A DNA stretch of 20,355 bases, taken from a virus. The position numbers were made by a program, and so were the translations under genes. The notes below the pieces were generated by a model. That model did no database searches, was not told where the DNA came from, and worked only from the letters and a program-made list of their open reading frames with translations. Each line of letters begins with the position of its first letter. Positions within the stretch are counted from its first letter, which is position 1. Below are positions 1-6,807 of the stretch, in pieces. Where the stretch lies: positions 1 through 20,355 of IMG/VR virus record IMGVR_UViG_3300032286_000286. One strand, written 5' to 3'.

Positions 1-808
1 ACAATGTTTGTTCTTCATTTAAAGGCTCCAGAGACTTAATTTTTATCTCTCCAGAACCTGCAGAAGCACAAGCCGCTTGTATAGGGCATGTCTTGCATAT
101 CTTTGAATTAGAACGATAGTTTTTCTCTGGCAGGGTTTTATCTTCCCATGCCTTTCGAACTGTTCTCATCCATTCAAAAGTGTTCTCTACCCACTCGTAC
201 ATGTACTGATTTAATTCTACAGGAAAAATCAACAGTTCGTGATTGTTTTTGTTTTCATAAATCAACACTGCCTTGTTTTTATTAAGAATCTTCATGTAGA
301 TAAGCAACTGAATCATGTGACCCAGTTTAGGCTTTCCTGCATTTTTACGATACTCAAAGCCCTCGTTAGGCATTGTCTTAATTTCCCCAAGCAGTTCTTT
401 ATCTTCCCAGTTAAGAATAACGTCACCATAACCAAAGATTGGTGGATTGTCATATGTTACCTTAAACTCAGAATCTATAAGAAGACCTGGAACATTGCCC
501 ATAGCCTCTTGAATTCTTTCGTGTGCCTTTGTACCAGCAGTCATGTTGGCACCGCCATAGGCATCAGCGTTGTCTGTAAAGTTTGCACCCTCAAAGGCTA
601 GATACCAATAGCGAGGACATTCTCCATGAGAGAACGCAATTGTACTGGGTGCAAATGTTTTCTTTGTTTGAAACTTGTCTACACGATTAACAGTATAGCC
701 AGAGTTAATCTTGTCAATCAGTGCTTGCTTGTCTAGGAATGATGGTTTAGAGTTTGGATTCTTTTCAACCTTTTTAATCATTACCTGACTTAATAAATTT
801 TTTGCCAT
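1..808 (-). CDS. Cas4-like PD-(D/E)XK exonuclease with probable Fe-S cluster (partial, 3' end missing)
   Basis: The reading frame starts with ATG at 808 and stays open to base 1, giving 269 visible residues; the stop lies outside the window. I read it as a RecB/Cas4-family single-strand exonuclease. Visible motifs are C64 in HGEC, H96 in AHE, the nuclease core G-Y-G-D129 followed by G-E142-I-K144, and QLLIY at 167-171 (motif IV). Near the C terminus is a cysteine group, C238, C241 and C247. One N-terminal plus three C-terminal cysteines is the pattern of the 4Fe-4S cluster in Cas4 and AddB-type nucleases. There is no cas1, cas2 or repeat array nearby, so a CRISPR role is not supported. Its place behind recA and a resolvase-like gene suggests DNA end processing in phage recombination. 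The start is 7 bases after the previous stop with no clear ribosome site, so translation may be coupled. Confidence 0.88.
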   Translation of the reverse strand, partial: MAKNLLSQVMIKKVEKNPNSKPSFLDKQALIDKINSGYTVNRVDKFQTKKTFAPSTIAFSHGECPRYWYLAFEGANFTDNADAYGGANMTAGTKAHERIQEAMGNVPGLLIDSEFKVTYDNPPIFGYGDVILNWEDKELLGEIKTMPNEGFEYRKNAGKPKLGHMIQLLIYMKILNKNKAVLIYENKNNHELLIFPVELNQYMYEWVENTFEWMRTVRKAWEDKTLPEKNYRSNSKICKTCPIQAACASAGSGEIKIKSLEPLNEEQTL

Positions 809-815
809 AATAACA

Positions 816-1121
816 CTAGCGAGTAATATATTTAAGAGCCGAAACGAGGTTGTTAATAGCCTCAGCAGCGGTGTAATAAATATTCTTTTTCGCTCTGTCT
901 CCTTTATCTACGTTAGTTAGCCATGTGGCTTTGAAAGACATCTTCGCAGCAATTGCTTGCAAACGAACGATTTCTACTTGTGCAACGTTAAGGGGAATGT
1001 CTGGCTTAAGAATTACCTTAGCAATAAAGGTAAGAGCAGTAGTCAGTTCTTCATCATTCATAAAGTCAGCAATCTCTGTAAGACCATTGACCTGTTCAAT
1101 TGTTGTCTGTGTTTGTTCCAT
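816..1121 (-). CDS. Small phage protein of unknown function (101 aa)
   Basis: I do not recognise this protein. It is 101 residues, mostly alpha-helical in appearance, without cysteines, signal peptide or membrane segment. It has an acidic N-terminal half and a more basic C-terminal half (around DKGDRAKKN). The ATG at 1121 is preceded by a good ribosome site, AAGGAA, about six bases away, which supports the start. A TATAAT box (1152-1147) overlaps the stop codon of the upstream gene, so this gene and the Cas4-like nuclease after it may have their own promoter. Position between a resolvase-like gene and a nuclease gene suggests a helper role in recombination or DNA processing, but the sequence itself does not show that. 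Confidence 0.75.
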   Translation of the reverse strand: MEQTQTTIEQVNGLTEIADFMNDEELTTALTFIAKVILKPDIPLNVAQVEIVRLQAIAAKMSFKATWLTNVDKGDRAKKNIYYTAAEAINNLVSALKYITR

Positions 1122-1146
1122 TTTGTTTCCTTAATGTTATAGTTCT

Positions 1147-1155
1147 ATTATACAC
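1147..1155 (-). promoter_or_regulatory. Candidate -10 promoter box for the 101-aa gene
   Basis: On the minus strand GTGTATAAT occupies 1155-1147, with a perfect TATAAT hexamer (1152-1147) overlapping the stop codon of the resolvase-like gene. A start of transcription about 6-7 bases on, near 1140, would leave a leader of about 20 bases containing AAGGAA before the ATG at 1121. I see no convincing -35 box. Confidence 0.4.
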
Positions 1156-1447
1156 TATCGGGTGGTAGTAGGTCAAGTATCATCTCTAGCAAAGACAACT
1201 CAATGACTGCTAGTCTTGTTTTAATACCAGAATCGCCAAGGACAACTACAATTGCTGGATTATCGTTATTACGAATAGCATCTGTAGTTGCCTTAGCCCA
1301 AACATCTTTGTTCAGAGTAAAAGACTTGCCAACCTCTTTAAAGTCAACTGTAAAGCCTTCCCAAGAAGCGTCACCCTTATGAGTACCTCTGCCAGAGTTC
1401 TTGTGCTGTTTAGCACCAATACGCTTACTCTCGCTTCTCTCGCTCAT
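1148..1447 (-). CDS. PD-(D/E)XK Holliday junction resolvase-like protein
   Basis: This 99-residue protein has the layout of Hjc-like and phage PD-(D/E)XK resolvases. A basic N terminus is followed by NSGRGTHKGD (catalytic candidate D26) and then VDFK, with D35 and K37 as the (D/E)xK pair. A serine and an aromatic residue follow (KSFTL), then a helix and a buried strand (AIVVVLG). D35 replaces the more usual glutamate. Such enzymes cut four-way junctions left by recombination or replication, which fits the recA gene just upstream. The first 23 bases overlap the end of the zinc-binding protein gene. The ATG at 1447 follows a purine-rich AGAAAG, and no later methionine would keep the motif. Another PD-(D/E)XK nuclease activity cannot be excluded. 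Confidence 0.68.
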   Translation of the reverse strand: MSERSESKRIGAKQHKNSGRGTHKGDASWEGFTVDFKEVGKSFTLNKDVWAKATTDAIRNNDNPAIVVVLGDSGIKTRLAVIELSLLEMILDLLPPDSV

Positions 1448-1607
1448 AATCTTTCTTCTTCTTAGTTTCTAAACTAACTTCGTTTAGATGTTTGTCTGGA
1501 CACATCCAGGTTATTAGTTTGTCTGATGGATACACTCTTACAGACTTCACTTCTACCCTGCATGTGTGGCAAGGAAAGATTCCTGGATAAACTGTATACT
1601 TACCCAT
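1425..1607 (-). CDS. Small zinc-binding protein (60 aa)
   Basis: A 60-residue protein with CHTC (C13, C16) and C36-x3-H40 (CPDKH), which together look like one zinc-binding knuckle. The last third is very charged (KKKKDYEREKRE), typical of a flexible nucleic-acid or protein contact tail. It is squeezed between recA (8-base overlap, ATGGGTAA) and the resolvase-like gene (23-base overlap), so it is almost certainly co-translated with them. AAGG lies a few bases before its ATG. The function is unknown; DNA binding or a partner role in recombination is an inference from context only. The overlap on both sides and the conserved-looking zinc ligands argue that it is a real gene. Confidence 0.72.
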   Translation of the reverse strand: MGKYTVYPGIFPCHTCRVEVKSVRVYPSDKLITWMCPDKHLNEVSLETKKKKDYEREKRE

Positions 1608-2604
1608 TTACCTTAGCCTTAATATTGTCCTGTAGGTCTAGGTCTTCACGGACACGAGCCACAAACTTATCCCTACCCTGCAGTTTAGTTCCGTCTGGTA
1701 GAATATACCAAGCACCTGTACGCTCTACAATACCCATCATTTCAGCAGTATCAACCAAATCACCAATACTATCAATGCCAACATCACCTCTGAAATAAAA
1801 ATCGTATTCTCCAGATTGAAAGGCTGGCGATGTCTTGCTAAATTGGACTTCCCAACGAATCTTCCTACCAACCTTTTCCTCAATGAGTTTATCGCCAATT
1901 GCAATCTTGCCTTTAATTGCTTGATTGTCTGATTCGGAGGAGAATAACTTGATAACCGTTGATGAATAAAACTTAGTAGCCTGACCACCAGAAGGCTGTT
2001 GACTAGTATACATAGCAGAAATATTGTTACGAGATTGCGAAATAAGAACCAAAAGGGTTGGCTTAACTTTGTTATTAGCATAGTTAAGCATCTTCCAAGC
2101 GTTGCTAAAATCTCTAGACTCCGCACCAATCTGTTTAGTGTTTTCCAATTGTTTAAGTTCATCAGTATCCTTTTCAAAATAGATAGCAGGTAGTAGCGAT
2201 GTAATTGAATCAACCACAATGATATCTACTCCAGCATTCATTAAGTTTGTTCCTACATCAACCATTTCATTAATGGTCCTGGCTTGTGATACTATAAGGT
2301 TGTCTGTATTTACCCCAAGTCTTTTAGCCCATTCTTCTGAGTAAGACATTTCAGCATCAATCCAAGCACATAACTTGCCTTCTTCTTGTGCCTGAGCAAT
2401 CATCTGCAAGCATAGAGAAGATTTTGCAGAAGACTTACTTCCCCAAACTAATACCTGTCTACCCATAGGCAATCCACCATTGAGTGCACGATTTAAACCA
2501 AAACTAGGCGTAGCCTGATATTCAGTCTTAAACCCAACACCGTTAGTCAAACGCTTACGGATGCGTGGGTCTAGTGCTGCCATTGCTTCTTCAATAGTTG
2601 TCAT
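1600..2604 (-). CDS. recA: RecA/UvsX-like DNA recombinase
   Basis: This 334-residue protein is the strand-exchange ATPase of the phage. Landmarks are a P-loop GSKSSAKSS at 55-63, IDAE with catalytic glutamate E85, Walker B IIVVD at 128-132 followed by SITSLLP, the switch region LISQSRNN at 187-194, and the DNA-binding L2 region with GGQATKFYSS at 206-215. A bacterial-RecA-like end follows, GIVERTGAWY at 291-300, so the C-terminal domain is at least partly kept. Length is close to bacterial RecA (about 350). The P-loop has alanine (A60) where most have glycine before the lysine; T4 UvsX also departs from consensus at this place. The start overlaps the stop of the MazG-like gene as TAATG, indicating translational coupling. 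It probably works with the resolvase-like and Cas4-like nucleases downstream. Confidence 0.95.
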   Translation of the reverse strand: MTTIEEAMAALDPRIRKRLTNGVGFKTEYQATPSFGLNRALNGGLPMGRQVLVWGSKSSAKSSLCLQMIAQAQEEGKLCAWIDAEMSYSEEWAKRLGVNTDNLIVSQARTINEMVDVGTNLMNAGVDIIVVDSITSLLPAIYFEKDTDELKQLENTKQIGAESRDFSNAWKMLNYANNKVKPTLLVLISQSRNNISAMYTSQQPSGGQATKFYSSTVIKLFSSESDNQAIKGKIAIGDKLIEEKVGRKIRWEVQFSKTSPAFQSGEYDFYFRGDVGIDSIGDLVDTAEMMGIVERTGAWYILPDGTKLQGRDKFVARVREDLDLQDNIKAKVNG

Positions 2605-2942
2605 TAGAAACGAACCCCATGTCTTTCTGGTCTAGACTTATTGTATCCAGTCTTCTTTTCAAAAGCATCATCAAGATTGCCATTGACATACTCAAACTCA
2701 CGGAGACCTGCGTACAGGTCAAGAGTACGAATGATAATATCAGCCATTTCGTCTGCTACTTCCTCTGGACCTTTGGACTTACGAATTGCTTCCATGACCT
2801 CAACTGCTTCAGATACAATCATCATCAATTGCTTAGTCATAAAGATATCCAAAGATTCTTTATCATCATTGTTATAGGCAATGCCCCAGAAACCTTTTTC
2901 TACTGCGGTTTCGTGCAGTTCTTTTGCTACTTCATCAAACAT
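2604..2942 (-). CDS. MazG-like nucleotide pyrophosphohydrolase
   Basis: A short all-alpha NTP pyrophosphohydrolase of the MazG/dUTPase-like superfamily, which hydrolyses (d)NTPs to the monophosphate and pyrophosphate. Metal-binding acidic residues are visible as SEAVEVME (ExxE) and, about 20 residues later, ADEMAD (ExxD). The C terminus RPERHGVRF resembles the RPxKHGKKF-type tail seen in phage members. I place the start at the ATG at 2942, because GGAAG lies nine bases before it and the overlap with dnaE becomes the 8-base ATGTTTGA. An ATG at 2951 would add three residues, with the ribosome site touching the start codon. The gene sits between the polymerase and recA, consistent with control of the nucleotide pool during phage replication. 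Its substrate cannot be told from sequence. Confidence 0.85.
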   Translation of the reverse strand: MFDEVAKELHETAVEKGFWGIAYNNDDKESLDIFMTKQLMMIVSEAVEVMEAIRKSKGPEEVADEMADIIIRTLDLYAGLREFEYVNGNLDDAFEKKTGYNKSRPERHGVRF

Positions 2943-5900
2943 TTTCCACATCTTCCATAATTATTGTTCCATCTTTAGTTTTACCCAAAGAAAATTTGTA
3001 TACATTACCTTCATCAATCTTCATATATGCTTTGGAAAATGATGTTGGAAATACTGTAACGCTATGCATCTCACGACTAGCATCTGCTAGAACCAGAGAA
3101 GCCATCTTCTTACCAGCCTTAGTTACTCTTGGCTTAAATGATACAACAAATAGTTCATCATCTTTGTAAGGCAACTGACGGAAGTTAAGAATCTTAATCA
3201 ACCCAGATGGATTACCTTTAATCTCATCTGCTGGAATTGCTGTAACAATCCTATTGTCACTTGCCAAAACAATATATGTTCTACCTGCTTCAATGGTAGT
3301 GTTTTCGTCATCGAAGATTCCAGTGCTACCAGTTCTATCTAGTAGTTCTACTCTTGACCAACCTTTACCACGCTTAATGTTTTTAATCATACCCATCAAG
3401 ATATATGCACCTTTTTCTTCGTACTCTTCCACGTCATTAATAAATGCGTGATAATGTTGCGGAATAGATGTATTGAACTCTGGTAAGTTAAGATACTCGT
3501 AAAGGTTTTCACGAACTTCTTCATCGTTTCTAGGTTGGTCAGTAAATGTTGCAGCACCTACAAGACGTAGAGCCTGTAGTGCACGACTGTTAACACCATT
3601 ACCTTTACCAAATGTAAACTCTTCTAGTTCTTTGTAAGAAGCAAACGGTCTGGCATCAATATATTTATTAGCAATGTTATCACTAATAAACTTAATAGAT
3701 GATAGTCCAAAGCGAATACCTTTACCCTCGATTTTAAAGTCAACATCTGATTCATTGATGTGTGGCAAACGAACAGGGATACCCATACGCTTTGCTTCAA
3801 TCAAATATTCAGTACGAGCATCTTTGTCACTCTCGTTCTTGAGCAATGAATACATGAACTCAATTGGATAGTGATACTTTAGCCATGCTGTCCAGTATGA
3901 AACTGTTGAGTAAGCCACAGCGTGAGACTTATTGAACGAGTATCCAGCGTGTGCTTCAAAATCTGTCCATAGTTCTTCCGAAGCAACAGGAGTAAGGAAG
4001 CGAGAGGCACCCTTTACAAAGCGTTCCTTAAACACATCGAACTCACGAGCATCCTTCTTCTTACCAATAATCTTACGAACTTTATCTGCTTCTGCCATAG
4101 ACATACCGCCAAGTTCCACACAGGCAAGCATAACCTGCTCCTGATACAAAATACAACCATAAGTTTCTTTTGTAAATGATTTTAAAACTTCGTGTTTGTA
4201 ATCAATATTTTGCTTACCATGTTTACGAGCAACATAGTCTTTACCAATTGTGTTCATAGCACCTGGACGAACCAAAGCATTAGAAGCAGCAAGTTCTGCA
4301 AAGTTTTTGATACCCATCTTAACAAGCAGATTGGTATATGGTGTTGCTTCACATTGGAATACGCCCTTGGTATATCCATCTGAAAGCATACGATAAACAT
4401 TTGCATCTTCCATATTTAGTTTATACAAATCAACATTAGTTCCAGAACGTTCCTTGATAATGGCAAGTGTATCCTGAATAACAGATAGGGTCTTTAGACC
4501 CAGAGCATCAATCTTAATCAGACCAATACGTTCTGCTTCTTCCATGTCTACTGCTACTACTGGAATACGTTCCTTGCTACCTGGAGTTGTTCTAGTCTCT
4601 AATGGTGCATACTTAAAGATAGGCTCTTTAGCAGTAACCACACCAGCAGCATGAATACCAGTACCACGAATACGACCACGAAGTTGCTCACCATAAAGTT
4701 CAATTTCTGGATACTTTTCACGAAATTCTTGAGTAGACTTAGACCTTAAGTAGTCATCCCAGTCATCAACAAGTTTAAGAACCTTGTTTACATCTGGTAA
4801 TGGAATGTTTAGCACACGAGCAATATCTCTAATCATACCTTTGCCCTTGAATTCAAGGAATGTGGCGATAGAAGCAACGTGTCTATACTGTCTAACTAGA
4901 TAGTCTTTGACATCTTCACGTCTTGAATCTTGGATATCTGTATCGATATCTGGAAAGTCATTACGTTCTGGATTGATGAAACGGAAAAACAATAGTCCAT
5001 GCTTAATAGGGTCAATGTCAGTAATGCCCAATGCATAACAAACTAGAGAGCCAGCAGATGAGCCACGACCTGGACCAACCATAATACTTTCTTTCTTAGC
5101 CCAATTAATCATGTTACGAACAACTAGGAAGTAAGGAGCAAAGTTTTTATCTTTGATGATTTGAAGTTCTTCTTCAGCCCTAATGTGATATGCAGGGTCA
5201 GCCCCAACACCACGAGCAGTTAATCCTTCCATAGCAAGTTCATAAAGTTCTTGGTCTGGATTCTGATACTGTGCTGGAAGCAAGTCTAGATGGTCTTTGA
5301 TATTATAATCTTCAACCTTATTCATAATCTCAATAGTGTTATCATACATATCTTGTCTTACGATACCCTGGGCTTCCATAGACTTATGCATCTCTTCATC
5401 AGATAGCAAGTGAATTTCGTAGTCTCTAAAAGTAATCTGGCGGTCTGCACCGTATAGGTAGTCTAACTTATCCATAAGATTATCGTAATCCTGGCTACCA
5501 GCAAAGGTAGCGTCTTTCTCAATCTTATTAGAATAAGTATTTAAAATTAATTTAAGTTCCTGAATCTCACGCTGTTCTGGACCTGCATGGTGACAGTCTG
5601 GAGTAACAATAGGTTTGATACCGAACTCATCTGCAAGAGCAAGAATAGTTTTGTTAATCTCTGGTGGGTTGTGTGGCATGACTTCAATGTAATAGTCATC
5701 ACCAAAAGTTTTCTTAGCCCATTCCAAATGCTCTTTAGCAGCAGCAAGGTCATCCGCTTCAATCGCCTTGGCAACATATCCAGACAGACATCCAGAAGTG
5801 ATAATAAGTCCTTCTTTGTATTTCTCTAGAGATTCCCAGTCCATGCGAGGCTTCTTGTAGAAGCCCTCGGTCCAAGCAATTTCGTTTAGTTTGTTAAGGT

Positions 5901-6243
5901 TCTCAAGACCCTTTTCATTCTTTGCAAGAATAATTAAGTGATTATATACAGGGTTTAGTGGTGTGTCTTCACGTTCTGCCTTGTCTCTCTGGTCAAAGCG
6001 GTCTTGTGCAATGTATCCTTCGACACCAAGAATTGGTTTGATACCTTTTTCAATTGCGACACGATACATTTCACGGTGTCCAGATAGTGAACCGTGGTCT
6101 GTGATTGCGATGGCTGGCATTCCAATTTCGATTGCTCTGTCCACATATTCTTGTGGTGTTGCTATTCCATCAAACAAACTGAAATGCGAATGCATATGGA
6201 GTGCTATATAAGATTCTGATGTTTTGCTAATTGTTTTATCCAA
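2935..6243 (-). CDS. dnaE: DNA polymerase III alpha subunit (DnaE type) with intact PHP domain
   Basis: The 1102-residue replicative polymerase of the phage. The N-terminal PHP domain (about 10-230) has what looks like the full set of metal ligands: H16, H18, D25, H50, E75, H102, C152, D216 and H218. The palm follows, with GPGRGSSAGS at 390-399, catalytic PDID (D432, D434) and the third aspartate in KID (D579). The helix-hairpin-helix region GNGVNSRALQALRLVGA lies near 881-897 and an OB fold near 945-1000. No separate proofreading exonuclease domain or gene is seen, so the PHP domain may proofread. I see no QxxLF clamp-binding motif. The start is TTG at 6243; an in-frame TAA stands two codons upstream, and the next ATG (6195) would delete H16. 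The first 40 bases overlap the HNH gene. No intein interrupts it. Confidence 0.96.
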   Translation of the reverse strand: MDKTISKTSESYIALHMHSHFSLFDGIATPQEYVDRAIEIGMPAIAITDHGSLSGHREMYRVAIEKGIKPILGVEGYIAQDRFDQRDKAEREDTPLNPVYNHLIILAKNEKGLENLNKLNEIAWTEGFYKKPRMDWESLEKYKEGLIITSGCLSGYVAKAIEADDLAAAKEHLEWAKKTFGDDYYIEVMPHNPPEINKTILALADEFGIKPIVTPDCHHAGPEQREIQELKLILNTYSNKIEKDATFAGSQDYDNLMDKLDYLYGADRQITFRDYEIHLLSDEEMHKSMEAQGIVRQDMYDNTIEIMNKVEDYNIKDHLDLLPAQYQNPDQELYELAMEGLTARGVGADPAYHIRAEEELQIIKDKNFAPYFLVVRNMINWAKKESIMVGPGRGSSAGSLVCYALGITDIDPIKHGLLFFRFINPERNDFPDIDTDIQDSRREDVKDYLVRQYRHVASIATFLEFKGKGMIRDIARVLNIPLPDVNKVLKLVDDWDDYLRSKSTQEFREKYPEIELYGEQLRGRIRGTGIHAAGVVTAKEPIFKYAPLETRTTPGSKERIPVVAVDMEEAERIGLIKIDALGLKTLSVIQDTLAIIKERSGTNVDLYKLNMEDANVYRMLSDGYTKGVFQCEATPYTNLLVKMGIKNFAELAASNALVRPGAMNTIGKDYVARKHGKQNIDYKHEVLKSFTKETYGCILYQEQVMLACVELGGMSMAEADKVRKIIGKKKDAREFDVFKERFVKGASRFLTPVASEELWTDFEAHAGYSFNKSHAVAYSTVSYWTAWLKYHYPIEFMYSLLKNESDKDARTEYLIEAKRMGIPVRLPHINESDVDFKIEGKGIRFGLSSIKFISDNIANKYIDARPFASYKELEEFTFGKGNGVNSRALQALRLVGAATFTDQPRNDEEVRENLYEYLNLPEFNTSIPQHYHAFINDVEEYEEKGAYILMGMIKNIKRGKGWSRVELLDRTGSTGIFDDENTTIEAGRTYIVLASDNRIVTAIPADEIKGNPSGLIKILNFRQLPYKDDELFVVSFKPRVTKAGKKMASLVLADASREMHSVTVFPTSFSKAYMKIDEGNVYKFSLGKTKDGTIIMEDVENV

Positions 6244-6734
6244 TCTTTAAAGTCTTCTATTGACCTATCTAATTTTGCCACATTGCACCATTTGCAACAG
6301 GCTACTACATTACTATACAAGTATCCCACATTAGGGTCTACTCTGTCAAGTCCGTTTGTCAAAATATATGTGGACCATTGCCTATGACCTTTTGTTACTG
6401 TTGGTTTTGCATTACAATAAAAACAATTTTTTAAAGAAATTTCTTTAAATTGTTTTTCTGTTAAATTAAATCCTTTTTCTTTTGCATTTTTCCGTCCTTT
6501 TACAATTAAGTAGTGATTCTTCCAAGTTATTTCTTCCGAAGATTTTCTTTTTAAAATACCTCTACATTGATAGCAGGATTTTGCTTCTTTAAAATTTGTT
6601 GTTGGAGCAACAAAAGTTTTATTACAAAATGGGCAAAGAAAGTCCCAGGAGTTATGATTTTTTATTTTATAAGGACCAGATATAATTTTAACTCCAAAAT
6701 TATTTATATCTCCTATTTGCACGTTAAGTCTCAT
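6204..6734 (-). CDS. Free-standing HNH homing endonuclease with N-terminal zinc ribbon
   Basis: A 176-residue endonuclease. The N-terminal half has a zinc ribbon-like pattern CPFC (34, 37) and CYQC (54, 57). The C-terminal half is an HNH domain with CFYC (104, 107), NGLDRVD (127-133), GYxxSNVV (137-144) and CKWC (147, 150), matching the HNH class in which two CxxC pairs hold a structural zinc. The gene is clearly more AT-rich than its neighbours: bases 6421-6480 hold 9 G or C in 60, against 24 in 60 at 6001-6060 inside dnaE. This suggests separate ancestry. It lies directly before the polymerase gene and overlaps it by 40 bases, the usual placing of a homing endonuclease that targets an adjacent conserved gene. 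An extended -10 box six bases before the ATG suggests its own leaderless transcript. Confidence 0.9.
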   Translation of the reverse strand: MRLNVQIGDINNFGVKIISGPYKIKNHNSWDFLCPFCNKTFVAPTTNFKEAKSCYQCRGILKRKSSEEITWKNHYLIVKGRKNAKEKGFNLTEKQFKEISLKNCFYCNAKPTVTKGHRQWSTYILTNGLDRVDPNVGYLYSNVVACCKWCNVAKLDRSIEDFKDWIKQLAKHQNLI

Positions 6735-6740
6735 ATGTTC

Positions 6741-6749
6741 ATTATATCA
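6741..6749 (-). promoter_or_regulatory. Extended -10 promoter (TGATATAAT) for the HNH gene, predicted leaderless
   Basis: TGATATAAT reads from 6749 to 6741 on the minus strand. Six bases (6740-6735) separate it from the ATG at 6734, so transcription starting at the usual 6-7 bases would begin at the A of the start codon. No room remains for a Shine-Dalgarno site and no -35 box is seen. The same layout recurs at 11012-11004 and 12025-12017. Confidence 0.6.
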
Positions 6750-6762
6750 TATTAACGTGGTA

Positions 6763-6794
6763 ATGGGGGCAGAGAGCAAATCGTCTACCCCCAT
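6763..6794 (-). terminator. Intergenic hairpin after the single-strand binding protein gene
   Basis: Two 11-base arms (6763-6773 and 6784-6794) flank a 10-base loop. Read as minus-strand RNA, all 11 pairs form, one being a G-U pair; as plus-strand RNA the same position is a C-A mismatch. It therefore fits a transcript of the minus-strand genes. It lies 13 bases after the ssb stop. No run of T follows, so it is not a standard intrinsic terminator; it may be a weak terminator or an mRNA-stabilising or processing stem. Confidence 0.5.
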
Positions 6795-6807
6795 CACGAT
6801 TAATTGA

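Noticed and set aside
239-601. A 120-codon open frame on the plus strand
   Set aside because: It lies entirely opposite the Cas4-like nuclease gene, whose motifs are clear. The plus-strand product shows no recognisable motif and no ribosome site.
1-808. A CRISPR system suggested by the Cas4-like nuclease
   Set aside because: No repeat-spacer array and no other cas gene is visible. Phages often carry Cas4-like nucleases for recombination.
1737-2219. A 160-codon open frame on the minus strand within recA
   Set aside because: It is an out-of-frame shadow of recA, which has all its family motifs across this region. The shadow product is Leu/Ile-rich without structure.
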